Made by a program: the position numbers and the translations under genes. From contig CM068367.1 in NCBI GenBank assembly GCA_034769895.1, positions 694,184,654-694,248,653 of the forward strand: DNA of 64,000 nucleotides, given 5' to 3'. This DNA is from Magicicada septendecula. Lineage: Eukaryota; Arthropoda; Insecta; Hemiptera; Cicadidae. Of the stretch, positions 1 to 12,533 are shown one piece after another (within the stretch, counting starts at the first letter, position 1; each line of letters begins with the position of its first letter). The notes beneath the pieces are model-generated. The model was not told where the DNA came from. It saw only the letters and a list, made by a program, of their open reading frames with translations, and ran no database searches.

Positions 1-1233
1 AGTTAGTTTCCCATTATAGCTAGAAATTATATAGGTCTACAGCTAAATATTGTAATTCTGTTACCATGGAAACGTGTGTATGTTTAAAGTGTTAATGCAA
101 AGAGTGAGTTAAGAAATAAATTCAAGTAGCGCACTGCTTACGTTTTGTTAAGCCTGTCACCAGTACCTACACGTACTGCTGACGCTGTAAGGCTTTTAAC
201 GGTGAAAATAATCAGATAAGCAATCCCTGTGTTTACTCTAGAGAAACAACAAAAATAAACACTGTCTTTATGAATATAGTTAAAGGACGCTATATTTTTT
301 ATTTCAATAAATGTTATCTATAAAACCTATTTGTTCTTGAATTTTCACAACGATGATGGTAGAAGTCGGTAGAAACACTGGAGGGGTGATAAATGAAAAG
401 CGAAAAAGACGGGAAAGAGAGACTATGTGATAGACGGTATAGGCCTACACATGCAATATCAGGAAATGAAGAGATTGGGTCCTTTTAATTATGCCTTTTC
501 GTTGACGCGTATAAAGATGTCAACAACACCTAGGAAAGCATGGAGCCAGAATGCTCTGTAGTGACATATCGAACCTATACATTCTATAGCTTAAAATAAG
601 AAATTTAACACAACAGTATACTTTATTATACACAAATAATTAATATCAAAATTAAAATTCAGTTTCAATATGATTTAATGGTTTAATTTAAAAAGGATAA
701 TTGCAAACAAAATATGAAGTTCTGAGAGACTATTATTATTAGATAAATTATGTGCTAAATGAATATACAATTTTATTTGTTTATACTCCTTTCATTGTTG
801 TATTTGATAAAATAAAAAATGTAGTATTCACTTGATGTGACTTTGTGTAATTAATTAGTAAAACTATATAAAAACATTTAAATGTATTCGTATTTATACT
901 TGTATATGATAGATGACTCAGAGGAAAAGTTAAAGTTACCTAAGTACAAACATTATTAACCGATTTCCCTTATTAACAGCATGAAGGAAATTTTATTTAC
1001 ATTATTAAATTTTTGTCGAAAAATAAAATCCGTGACATTGACTAGTACCTTTCCCAGAAGAGTAAAATTTGTCATCAATGATACTAGTTTTAGAGTTGGT
1101 ATCACATTTTTAGTATTTAGGCTGACACATAACATATGAAGAAGAAGATAAATCATCAGTGGCCATTCTCTGAAGTAGTTTATCTTTTAAAATTCCTGAA
1201 TCATTTAAAATCCATTCCTGCAGTCACGCAATC
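1..1233. other. No gene seen; AT-rich flank
   Basis: No open frame with recognisable protein similarity is present. The longest frame (956-1156, minus) is short, low-complexity and AT-driven. The only structured item is the 53-bp repeat copy at 478-530, annotated separately. The stretch could be intergenic or intronic. Confidence 0.6.
478..530 (+). repeat. 53-bp direct repeat, copy 1
   Basis: These 53 bases are identical, by eye, to 1997-2049, where they lie inside the Helitron-like element at 1878-2606. Both begin with GGTCCTTTTAATTATGCC and end with ATGTCAACAACACC. The flanks differ, so this is a fragment of the same repeat family and not a local tandem duplication. Confidence 0.85.
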
Positions 1234-1322
1234 CAAGTGGATCTTGCTTAGACATTCCTAAGACTACTATCAACTAAGGATCATATACAAACACTGGTGG
1301 ACCTCACCAGTACGTCCACTTG
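1234..1322. repeat. Cloverleaf-like inverted repeat, 89 nt
   Basis: An outer 8-bp perfect stem pairs 1234-1241 (CAAGTGGA) with 1315-1322 (TCCACTTG). It encloses two perfect hairpins: CTTAG/CTAAG at 1247-1251 and 1258-1262, and ACTGGTG/CACCAGT at 1293-1299 and 1305-1311 with a 5-nt loop. It is not a tRNA: there is no normal anticodon arm, the last hairpin is 7 bp, and 3 nt separate it from the outer stem. It could be a SINE-head relic, an unrecognised structured RNA, or chance. Confidence 0.4.
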
Positions 1323-1877
1323 TGCTTATTTGCTTGTCGTATAATACAGTTCATGACTTTTTACTATAAGACTTTCTTGTTCCCTGTAATTGCAATTCTT
1401 GTTCAACATTCCAGGCATCAAAAGTAAATTTTATTTTTCTTGAATCCTTTGAATCCCTTTAACTTCATTAACTTACTAAATTAAACATTATATACATTCT
1501 AATTTTTTCACTACAACATTCAATCTTTCAACCTTTAAATTTTGTACATAAAAAAAGTAGAATTTCAACGTTTTATTCTTAACTTTCTTTGCATATAAGC
1601 AAATAAAAACACAGCAAAAATCAATAATTACATCTCGTATGAAGCATACTTTCGTGTTTTTCCCCCGGAGGAATAAGCTAAGTTATTTGGTCAAATATAT
1701 TGTGAATGTAAATCCCTTTCCTTACCGTTGCAAGTGAGTAATAGTACAAAACATAGTTGCATTGTTTGCAGATGCGACATATAATCAGCCCACAACTTGG
1801 CGACAAAACACTGATTTTTAATCGTCAGAAGTACGATGTAAAATACAACTTGAATATCTTATCTATATCTTATCTTA
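1323..1877. other. No gene seen
   Basis: AT-rich sequence with no supportable ORF. The frame at 1757-2128 runs into the Helitron-like repeat and is explained by it. Confidence 0.6.
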
Positions 1878-2606
1878 TCTATCTATCCACACCGTTACAC
1901 CGATTGCCACCAAATTTTGCACAGGTAACCCCTGACACAAGGCAAAAAATATTGTCTAACTTGGAATTTGATATTTTGCCCCGTTTGCACGATTTAGGTC
2001 CTTTTAATTATGCCTTTTCGTTGACGCGTATAAAGATGTCAACAACACCATGGAGACTGTACATTTATCCATTCCTGCAGTACATTTTCGATGTTTTATA
2101 TAACAGCGATTATATCGACATATTATGATGTGTAAAAGAAGTGTACTAATTCTAAATTGTTCTATTACTTAACGCAAAGCGAAAATACGTGTTGTTTTCA
2201 TTTGTGAGGTTAGGTGACAACGGTTTTTGGTTTTTAGTTTACTACTGAAATAAATAAAAGCCATGGTTGAGGAAAACATAACGCTTAATGTATTACACAA
2301 TGCTTCTAACAGAGTAACACTTAAAATAAAGAATTTTTTATTTAACAGGTACTTTATAAATATCTCCAAAGGTTTTATAAACGAGTACTCTTAAATCTCC
2401 ACCAAAGGTTGTTGCACCAACATAATAATTTAGAACAAGTTAAAATAGTACAAGTGTTGAAAACAGCTTTGGAGAGAATTTGACTAATGATTACAAAGCA
2501 GTTATACGAGCTGACAGAACGCCATATAGACATAGACAATAAAAGTTATATTAAAATACTTATTAAAAGTCGAATATTCGCGTGCGAAGCCGCGGGTAAC
2601 AGCTAG
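1878..2606 (+). mobile_element. Helitron-like non-autonomous element
   Basis: The right end reads GCGAAGCCGCGGGTAAC then AGCTAG followed by T (2584-2607). This is the usual insect Helitron terminus: a GC-rich hairpin region shortly before CTRR, with insertion next to T. The left side begins with TCTATCTATCC and continues into CACCGATTGCCACCAAATTTTGCAC, broken here only in quotation, a leader resembling many arthropod Helitrons. No Rep/helicase frame is present, so it would be non-autonomous. The exact left boundary is uncertain because a TATC-rich run precedes it. The family identification rests on memory of consensus ends and was not tested by alignment. Confidence 0.55.
1997..2049 (+). repeat. 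53-bp direct repeat, copy 2
   Basis: Identical to 478-530. It lies inside the Helitron-like element, which suggests the upstream copy is a fragment of a relative. Confidence 0.85.
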
Positions 2607-3564
2607 TAAGTAATAAAAATAATTAATTAAAACTTGCCATAGAATGTATTTAATAAACTGTGTTTTTTTATTATTTATTAGTCACGTAACTTCTACGTAA
2701 AAAGCAAACTGTAAAGAAGAAACAGATTTTAAGAAAATACAAGACTGTGGTTGTTGTTAATTAATATGTATAAAATGTTTGTAAGCAAATGACTACAGAC
2801 GGAGGTACAAAATACGCACCCTTGCAGTGGTTTTGTGTCGTAAAGTCTGCATATTAATTAAGTTCATGGATACTTTCTTATCTATAACACTAATGTACAA
2901 AAACTTAATATTATAGCGTACATTTTCTTTCATATAAAATAGCGAAAATTGATTTTTAATCATTCCAATTATTAGCCCAAGGGTAACGCAAAAGAATATT
3001 GTTACATAGTCGACTAAATTCTTTCGGAGACTAGAGGAGATAATTATACATTTTTATCTACTACAATCCCGTTTCCTAACTGCTTACCGCGTCAAAAACT
3101 TTCTCTTCTAATGTACATCAAAAATTAATCATTAGGCGTAACTTTTGAGCTCAGACTTTGGTAACTGAGAAATAAATTATTACATGAAAAACTGACAGAC
3201 GTGTCTGAAACAAAATTAAAGTTTTATCGCAAATAATTATTAGTTGGCTAAGTTTCAATAATTATAGTATTATGTTTATATTCCTACATGGTTTTTAGTT
3301 TGATTCCTCTTCTTATATGCACGATTGCCTGTTTCGGCTTCATCACCATTTTCTATTACCCAAACTTGTTATTTCCAATAAAGTATGGAGGAATGATTTC
3401 TGGAGGCTTACGCATTACATCTACTCTTGTACAATATTGCTGTTTCTGTTATCGGTTCTGCTACTCCTTGTCTTGGTATCACAGTTTCTTACATACCATA
3501 ATCTTGTATAACCTTTGCCGCTTTAATTAGATATTTTGTCTTTGGTGTTTCCATTTTATCTCTC
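2607..3564. other. No gene seen; possible LINE 3' debris
   Basis: No supportable coding region. The hydrophobic plus-strand frames at 3288-3530 lie antisense to, and just beyond, the LINE remnant and are AT-driven. Bases about 3250-3310 resemble 4540-4610 (both contain GTTTCAATAAT and GTTTTTA/TTTGA stretches), suggesting two decayed copies of one repeat. Confidence 0.45.
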
Positions 3565-4140
3565 GGAAAACTAATGATTCAGGTCCGTATAGTAAAGAGG
3601 GTACTTCCATCAGTTTGTAAAATTTAGTTAGTGTATTGGTATGGTTTCATTTTAGTCCTCTCATAGTACCATGTATTCTCTTACAGCTACTAATTCTAAT
3701 GAGAATATGTTTTCTCTAAACGATCTTGTTCAACTGTTTTCTCTTTTTTATTGAAATTCTTGACACAAGCTACATATTAAACTTACATTATAATTAATGA
3801 GTTCCATTTAATTTTGCTGTGCAGGATTTTAACTTTCACGTTTGCTATTCTGCAGATACTGACAATTGAATTGTTGACGAAATTCTAATAAAATTGCTGA
3901 TAATATACATATAGGCCTATTGCTGTTTATACAGATATTGATAATGTATGCCACAAAGTTCACTCTACGGATGAAATACGTACATTGTGGGCATGCAAGT
4001 TCCACTATGCTGGCGTTAGTTGGACATTGACAAATACCGAAGAATTTAAGTATACTGACTTATTTGTATTCCTAAATTTCTAAATGTTTACCTTTCTTTT
4101 TTTCCATTCGTTAGCAGGTCATCTGCACAGACAATGACAA
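3565..4140 (-). pseudogene. Decayed LINE reverse transcriptase fragment
   Basis: Reading the minus strand, 4140-4112 encodes a CADDLLT motif, matching the (Y/F)ADD catalytic motif C of non-LTR reverse transcriptases. Further downstream the peptide FRNLGIQIS resembles the FKYLG..IS segment that follows motif C. At 3673-3565 one frame, interrupted by a single stop, gives HGTMRGLK, then LTKFYKLMEVPSLLYGPE, matching the conserved 'KFY..M.VP.LLYG.E' block near the C-terminus of insect LINEs. The order and spacing suit one RT domain. Frameshifts and stops separate the blocks, so it is an old, dead copy. The clade (RTE/jockey-like) cannot be fixed. Only the RT C-terminal part is visible, and no endonuclease was seen. 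Confidence 0.65.
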
Positions 4141-6100
4141 TTTAAGCGTATGCAATAAAATTCATCCTTGCCGATAATCTTCATTTCTTATAATGTCTGG
4201 AATTAATATCTCCCCTATGATTATACTTTAGTTCAAATCATAAATATCAATGTAGTCTCTTAGGTTTGTTCCACTTTGATTCTGTTGATATTCTCCGTCT
4301 GGTGATTTGATTAACTTGTGAAATATAAATTTCCGTATTCCATTATTGTCTGCCGGTTTGTCGGTGTAATCATAATTCGCTTTTATGCAAGTTCTTGTAG
4401 TTTGTCAGAATGTAGATCACTCTTGTCAGTTTTCCTTTTGTCGGTAACATTTTTGGACATTAGAGACATAATTTCTTATTAGAGCGGTAAAGGTCACTCT
4501 ACAGAAAAAGTGATGTTTTATTTCAAATTAATTATATTATTCGGTCAAGTTTCAATAATACTATTACTATGTTTACGTTTCTACAGAGTTTTTAATTTGA
4601 CATTATTTTTGTTATTTAAATTTTGTTGTTTAAATTTAAATTTTATGGATTACAGAATTGTACTTTCAAAATATGTTTTGCAATTCTCTGTCTGTCAACA
4701 CACCTATTCCAGAGCACATTTGTTATCTTAGCTCTATTTCATTGTAGAACACCACATTATCCTCTATTCTTTAGATTCCTAAACGTGTCTTCTTTCTTTC
4801 AGTGATAATAGTTAAGAATATCGGTTAATAAAAACTAGTGATAACAGATAAGAATGGTTAAGAATTTTCTATATTCTTTGAGAATATTGTTGACTTCTTT
4901 CCAGACCCTGAACATTTCACATTACGGCACAACATTTAATATATCCGTTATTGCAATTCTCGTTCATTGCATTTCCATTGACCTTGAATTCCCATCCTAT
5001 TCCAAGACTCCTCTGGAGCGTAGTGTGTGAACATATAGTATCCCTTGTATTTCGTATTCTAAAAATAGCTGTTATATTTTTTCCGTAGGAAGTTAATCAT
5101 GTCTAAAATTTCATGTCTGGTATTTCAAATACGAAGTCTAACGTGTGGAATTAGAATGTGTAAGTTTTCATCTATAAACTCTAAACGAGGAAAAATAAAA
5201 CAAATTATATGGTGGTGAAGTAGGTGTAGAAAATTTAGTGAGAAATCAGCACAACGAACTAATTAAACCATCATCGAGACAAAAAGAAGGTATAAAGAAG
5301 GAGGAGAGAGAGAAAGAAATGTTGGGAAAAGCACGAAAAACGACAGAGATATTAGCGTCGGTTTCCAATTAGTTAAATGAATGTCATAATTTAAACAGTT
5401 GTCAAAGACAGGTGCAAATTTCCGATTTTAATTGAAATGTATGTAAGTAATAATTTATTTCTTGAAATTGGAATCTTAAAATGTGATAATCATTGTTTTA
5501 AACTATGTTGTTGATGTCTATCTGATTTGATAACATTTTACGGCGTGGGTTTTATGCAACCGTCAAGTGAGCAACCGTGCTGTGCTTTGCGTTGGCGTGT
5601 TCTACGTAATACCTGTGCCGAAACCTACACTCTGCTCATAAGATGGTCACCCACATCAAGTCGTATCGATCCATCTTTAAAGATCGAACGTAAGTATGTC
5701 CGATGTCACCTTAAACTAATTAATGTTAGATAACACACTACAATGCTACAAATTGCATGAATAATGTACAACCATTCCTGCATATGTTTTATAACAACCA
5801 TAAAATACAAAAAACTCATTGAGCATCTTTACGGTTTTAAAACTAACACAATCTCGAACAAGTGTTACCCGATGTGACGTCATGAGAGGTGAGATCTGTG
5901 TGTACATTGTTAAACAGTAGTGCGCGTGAAGCAGGTACAGACTTGAAAACTTGACGCACGCAAAACTATACGTTTTTCGCCGATTTTGTGAACCTGATTA
6001 ACATCACGTGAAAACGATATGTATCAGCTGTTTCTGCACAATGTTACGTGTCCGTGGACTTGCGGTGGCGCGAATTCGTGTAATTTGGTTTAATTTAATT
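4141..6100. other. No gene seen
   Basis: Probably includes the more degraded 5' part of the LINE on the minus strand (about 4141-4500). The small plus-strand frames at 4510-4805 and 5527-5733 have no recognisable domain. About 4530-4620 resembles 3240-3310. Confidence 0.45.
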
Positions 6101-8054
6101 ATGTTGTTTTGAGTTTGTTTATAAAAAAAATTATTTATAAAAAAATAATAATTATTTACCTTCATTGGTTTGATAAAAAAAATTCCTAAAAGAAAAGTTC
6201 TGTTGATGTTGATTCGATCGTAATATCGAATTGGCTAATATAGGTTATCTGATTAATTTCTTGTTTACGATGAAGTTCCAATCGCCAATGTGGGTTCACT
6301 CTTCTTTTATTACTAAAAAATCTTTTAATTTTAATTTATTTTATAAATAGAACTCACTTAAAACCAATTGATTATATTTATTAACTTTTATTTTATTCAA
6401 ATTCAGTTTGACGACTCTTAGGTCGAAATAGCTTATTGCCCGTATCGACTCCTTTACTCAGTTCGATTCTTAAATAATATTTTTATTTATAACATTAATT
6501 CTTTGGTTCTTTTAGACTGCTATGAAAAGTTCAGAAATGCATACACGAAGTACAGTACATCACAGTCATTTAAATCTTATCTACTAATACAAAACAGAAT
6601 TAATTTTATGAAAGTATTAAAAAAAAATAATAATTTAATTCAGTTTACCACAACAAGATGTCATGGCGTCTTTACCCAGAGTTCTAATTAACAAAAAGAA
6701 AAAACAAGATGGCCGCTTTTTGTTCACCTAACTTGATGTGAAATTTTTTACCACCAGTTTCTTTCAAATAAAATAATTTATACAATATGTTCACTTGATT
6801 TATTATTATTATTTTATATCATCTTCGTTTTTTCTTCCATCTAATTTGTATTCTGGTTTTATAATAATTTTACATTTTTTTTTCAACTCAGATTTGATCT
6901 TTGTTATACTTTTTAGCTCTTGGCTACACAGAGCTGACCTTTACACTTTTATGTCTAACAATAGAATGTTAAGTTTTTCTTTTTCTTTCAACTGGCTTGA
7001 CCAAAATTAGCAAAATTCCCATTGGTCAATACAGTTGAGTTTAAGGGTCATGTGACACTAATTATTTAAAATATATTGTTTTTACATTTTTCACTCCAAA
7101 TTACTCTCTAATTAATGCTTAATTGTACTTAAATTGGTTTACAAAGTGATCTTCCTTATAAAAGGACAAGCATTTGACATCTCACTTGATATGTGAGAGT
7201 GTCCTAATAGATATTCATTAATGTTTACAAAATTCTGTTTTATGGGTTTTTCACATTTTCAAAATCATATTCTAATTCATTAATTTGTTCTAAAAAGTTG
7301 TTACAGTAATTTGTTAATCTGTTAGTTGGCCAATAATACTATGTTAATATTGGCCTATTTCTTGGTCCTTCTGGAACAATATTCTAATTTTACAAATATT
7401 GTTTTTGGCCTATTGGTTTAAGACCTTCTGGTTAATTATAATCATTCTTTTGGGTGTTATTACATGAGATTAACATATTCATTGCATTCTATATAAAATC
7501 ATTAACATGGAACAAACATCTTAACTTAATGTCATGCCTTCTTGACTAAGACTCCATTAACATTTAATAACGAAATTAGACCTTCAACAACTGTCTAAAT
7601 TAATACTAATATTCAAACTTATAATTATCCTACTAATTTAAAAACATGCCTTGGAATAATTGTTATTCCTATCTAAACAATTTTTATACCCTTTTGTTTG
7701 TTTACACCTTTGTTTTTGATTTGTGGTGTCTACAATTATATTTCACTGTACACAAAATCATTAATCCTCACAGTCCTGTCTGTGTGATTAATAACTAATA
7801 TTGCTCACTCATTATTTCACTGACACTTAAACATTGTTTACAGTTATTTCCTTATCATTTACATTACATTAACTTTTATAAACTATTGTATTGTACTTCT
7901 TGGTATTGGTTTGGGGTTTTTATTTATCTGGTCTGTTTGAATTAAGTATTTTATTTTTTTAAGTGTGGTCTTATTTTTCTGGGCCTACCTACTTATTGGA
8001 CCTATTTGTTCTGTCACATTACAATATATAACTTGTATACTTGTATATGTCTGT
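6101..8054. other. No gene seen; strongly AT-rich
   Basis: Very AT-rich with poly-A/T runs. A small hairpin pairs 7328-7335 (GGCCAATA) with 7348-7355 (TATTGGCC). TGGCCTATT followed by CCTTCTGG recurs at about 7351-7376 and 7407-7433. No coding signal was seen. Confidence 0.5.
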
Positions 8055-8070
8055 GCACACGCGCGTGTGC
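8055..8070. repeat. 16-bp perfect alternating palindrome
   Basis: GCACACGCGCGTGTGC is its own reverse complement and alternates purine and pyrimidine throughout. Such tracts can adopt Z-DNA or a cruciform in vitro. No function is implied. Confidence 0.8.
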
Positions 8071-9387
8071 GTGTAGTTTAAGCATAAAACGTTACGCATC
8101 TGTTAAGATTATATTTTTATTTTTATTCTAAAGAGTTTTATTAAAACATAACGAACGGCTTACTCTGAAAGAAGTTGTTCGTTTCAGAACTCAGTTTAAT
8201 ATGATTTGACTCGTCATTATGTCACACTGTCAATAACTTTTAACGACCGTCGAACACACTTTCCATTTAAGCTGTCTCAGCCTGCATGAGCCAGGAACAT
8301 ATTATTTTATTGGATAGATTTAACTTTGTGACGGTTTGTGTATAAAATCGATTCAACTGTAGAAAAATCTCAGCTCAGCTCTTACAATTTCGAGAAGGTT
8401 CGTCCGTAAGAACGTTGCGTAGCTGTCGTTTTGTTTACACACGCCACATATATTTCGATTTAGCGCGAGTCACGTGGCATCACCGTCACCATTCCCAGTG
8501 TCCCACCCTTTCGCACTACATACGGTGAAACGTTAATTCTTATATTCATGGAAAATTAGTGAGTAACTAGAGATACACAATTTGCTGTCAGGGTTTCAAA
8601 CAGGTTAATTTACATACGCAATCAGGCATCACTCGTATGAGTCGTCGGAACTCGTAAGTGCAAAAATTATATATGTTGACAAGAGAAAAATAATAATTAA
8701 TGTAAAGATATTAAAAATTTCCAGTCAATAAACCAGAACATAAATTTTTATAACATGATATGGAATTAAGAATACTTTACTTTGTATCTGCAGCTGTATG
8801 TGACTTTAATCGATACACATAGAGATAACCGGAGGGAATTCTGCTTAAGTGAACAGCGAACAATCTGCTTAAGAACGGTTTGACAGTTTCGGAAAGGTTA
8901 AGTGAAACCCTGACGTCCGATAAAATTGTGGAACATCCTCTAGCGCAGAGTGAAACATAACATTCTGGATAGAGCAGAATGAAAAGGACCCTTAAGTAAG
9001 TAATTACTGTATTTAAAAAAAATCGTTAAAAATATAATACCTTTCTCATACTAAAGTTAGCCAGGTATGTAATGTGTACGTGAAGACTCCGTCTGTTTCA
9101 TACTAATAGTGTTATTTGCAACAAAGAAGCGAAATCAGTCGCTGCCACGTTTTCAGTGTGCAAAATGGTTACGTTTTCAAGTCGTCGTCAACAGGATCAG
9201 ACGTTCCATGTGTATGCAGTTCCATTAAAATACTGTGAGCAGTGTCTAAACTCTGACGATTGGTCCCTTTAGTAATCAGATCAATACACTAAGATAAAAT
9301 GTGCTCCAAATATTCTGTCTCGTCCATTACCGTTGAAAAAACAATAAGTCTCAAATAGTTTATCCGCAAGTATTATTGGTTTTGTAA

Positions 9388-9415
<28 letters not shown>
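9388..9415 (+). repeat. (GT)n microsatellite
   Basis: About 14 uninterrupted GT units. Confidence 0.95.
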
Positions 9416-9418
<3 letters not shown>

Positions 9419-10392
9419 ATGTCTGTGTTTGGAATCGTTAATATCTGTGTCAGACTGTTTCTAAAATCATTACGTCTCTATAAGTTGGATACATCATTTG
9501 ATTTTTTTAAGACGTGTTTTTTTCAGTGCTCTTCAATTTACTTTCGGTATAAAATACACCTATTGTAATAGTGTAGTAAAGTGTGTCATTGTAAACACAG
9601 TGGAACAAACCAGACAGAAACACAGAGGTTCGTGCGCCCGTGAGCGCTGTATGGCTACGCTTGCATCTAGGCGTATTGGTCCAGTATTACTAAAGATAAC
9701 AACCACGCTTCAATACCTGTAGTCTTACTTACGTACTGTGTACGTGCTAGGCCATCATCACATTAATTAGCTGAATGCGTGGTTTCTGTTTAGTGAATCA
9801 GTACTAAACTTTTTCACGTTGTCGTTTGTCGTTTCCGAACAACGAGTGTTATACATTGACGTTATACATTACTATCCGTTTATAATTTTTCTTCCTTCTC
9901 TGTTTCTCTGCTTTCTGAGTTGTTTGTTTTGTAAGAAACTAGTATATGATTGTGTAAATTTATGTTCAACAGGCGTATTTCCTTAACGTTGATTTTGACA
10001 TAGGCCTATGTAATGCTTGAGACCCAATATAAAACTCCTATGTGCATCGCAACTCTGACGTAACCAATAACTGTAACTTTTGTCTTGTTTTAGCTAAATA
10101 TTACAGAGTTTTTAACTTTCCTAAATGGCTGTGGTGTTAAATATTCGGGTTACTTAATGTTCGGATTACTGTCTGCAAACAAAATACGACAGCGGTCAAT
10201 ATGAGACCAAGGTCCTAGACTGTCAACAGCCGGTCTCATTAATTCAGGACGTATTGCAATTATACAAAGCACATTTGTCGATCAAATTAGCCGGAAAGTG
10301 TTTGTGGAAAATGTTTACTTTAGGATATACTTGTAAGTGAAGTAACGAGAGATATGAAACCACTCTCAGGTCATTTGAAATTTTTCAGTTCG

Positions 10393-10419
10393 AGAGTGAG
10401 TGAGTGTGTGTGTGTGTGT
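10393..10419 (+). repeat. GAGT/(GT)n microsatellite
   Basis: GAGTGAGTGA passes into an uninterrupted GT run of about 8 units. Confidence 0.9.
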
Positions 10420-12528
10420 CTGCTTGTCTAGCTGCCTCGCTGCCTATGAAATGTGTATTAAATACGAATGTCTAACAAAATAATTCTTGAAGAAAAACCA
10501 ATTTGTAAGAAGCTTAGCTGTTGTTTTGTAGGATAAAACAGCGGGCGTGTTTAAACTTGGCAGTGTTGTAACATTTTACCATTGGAAGTATTCGATTGCT
10601 GTTATACTTCAAATCTATAGTGTCTCTTTTATTTTCTTATCCTCATAATATTTGTTCTACATTTTTTCAGTGCTTAGATTTATATGATAAGTCAAAATTC
10701 ATATAAATTCTTCAGTTATGGTGTAGTTGTTATATTTCTGACGAAAATACATTGTTTATGATAATGAACATAAATTTAATATATTATATTCTATACTACA
10801 GCCATTAAGAGAATTGTTTTTTCCAGGAAATTTCCACAGATTTACTACATATTATGGTAATATTTAATTTATAATATGGTAATTTTCACACACACTTGTA
10901 CGAAATAATGACGAACACTAAAGTTTTGTTAAAGTAATAATTTAACAAGTTGCTTTAAGATTTTTTACACAACACATACACATCCAATTCGTTTACATAA
11001 ATATATTAATTTTTAAAAGAAATTTCGTAATTATAATATTGTAAACCATACTTGCCATAAAACTAATATAATACTAGCTAAACGTTTGGCCCAAGGCAAG
11101 ATTTTTTTTATTTTCAATTTATATGTCATTTAATTAAATAAAACCATGCAAAAATTATATCCCTAATGTGGATGAGTTATCACTGTCACAACATCAATAA
11201 GCAGTCTTTGTTGAAGTGTAAAATGAGTAATGAAAGATCGGCACAGAGTTAGAAGACACGTGTTTTAAACCTTTCGTAAGAAATACGGCACCGTCACCTG
11301 CACAACAGAAGAAAATTACGTCTGATACCAACAGCATTTACTCATAGATTAAAGTACACATTCCCCCAGTTCAGTTAGTGTCCGTAGATTCGTTACAAAC
11401 CCGTAATCTATACAATTCGTAGGAGCTAGGTGTAAGCTACCTTTTTTCATTCTATTAATTGTTCACCTTTTACATAACTAAATGTTCACTTTTTATTAAC
11501 TTTTGTATTACAATTTTATATTTATGTTTGTTCTTATTCGTGAGTGTACTTGGATCTCTTTAGCTACACTTACTACTTGCATTAATATTATTATGCTGCT
11601 CCAAATCAGTCAAATATTTAAGCTTTCTAGACACTTAAACGAGGATTTTTAGAAATCAACTTAGTGTACTATGGCAAAATCGACACCCTCCCTAGCAAAG
11701 AGTTTGTAAACATTGATCGCGGTCGTGCGGTACCCAACTGAACTTAAGTGGCTGACAAGTTTCGTATGGAAACTGTTTACAAAGAGATTGTGGTAACGAT
11801 ATCACAATCATATACATACCTATAGCACGTCATTACAGCTGATTTACAATCAATAGTGTATCAGTACAGTGGCACGTTACATGTCATATCTATGTTAGGC
11901 TTATATGTCGATATACGTATGATCATATAGAATCGAAAAATCTCGTGAAATGCTTTTTCATTAAATGCTTAATTATTTTTAAATACTAACAAATATATTG
12001 GCGAGTTACTACAAAAATTTTTGCTTTACGCCCGCAAGTGTAAATAGAGAAAATAAACTAATAAGAATAAAGTAAAAACTATAAAATATTTAAAATAGGA
12101 CAAAAGCTTAAACCGCTGTAGGCATTTAACAGCTTCACTTTGTTGTAACACGCATAGGTTTTCAATATCCGTACGAATATTGCCTCATTTTTAGATCGCT
12201 AATAATTATAATCTTTCATCAGCACCATCAACATTATCTTCTTCTTTCTATTTGCTTCTATTCCGATGTAGCACAAATCCGAGACTTCTATTTTCAACAC
12301 TGTCTAAAGCTAATACTTTTTCATCTCTTTATTCAACCGAACTTCTTTTCCTTCCTTCTACATTTTAACTCATTATTCATCGCTACACTTGCTCGTGACC
12401 TGTGTCTGTAAATATCATATCCCGTGACACATCTGACCCGCATTCTTCTGTAACTATCACATTTTGAAATTCTAAATATTCTACATTCATTCACACTAAT
12501 GGTCCACATTGCTGTTCTCATGTTTGAA

Positions 12529-12533
12529 GTATT
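12529..12533. other. Target-site duplication, left (GTATT)
   Basis: GTATT directly precedes the outer edge of the left LTR and recurs at 29107-29111 directly after the right LTR. The 4-bp reading GTAT is equally possible because of a shared T at the junction. Both lengths are usual for Ty3/gypsy integration. Confidence 0.8.

Larger units (their letters stand above)
8071..12528. other. No gene seen
   Basis: No recognisable coding region. The short frames at 9498-9722 (plus) and 12333-12521 (minus) have no domain signature. Two dinucleotide tracts are listed separately. A TATAAAAT at about 8341 has no associated ORF. Confidence 0.5.

Noticed and set aside
1234-1322. tRNA gene
   Set aside because: Arm lengths and spacing do not fit a tRNA and no anticodon arm is present. 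Kept only as an inverted repeat.
1757-2128. 123-aa ORF
   Set aside because: Translation of the Helitron-like repeat and its TATC-rich lead-in, not a protein gene.
3288-3530. Hydrophobic 80-aa ORF that could be a membrane peptide
   Set aside because: T-rich DNA translates to hydrophobic residues, and the region is next to and antisense of a decayed LINE.
8335-8400. TATA box and promoter of a host gene
   Set aside because: TATAAAAT is present but no downstream coding region can be supported, and such strings are common in AT-rich DNA.
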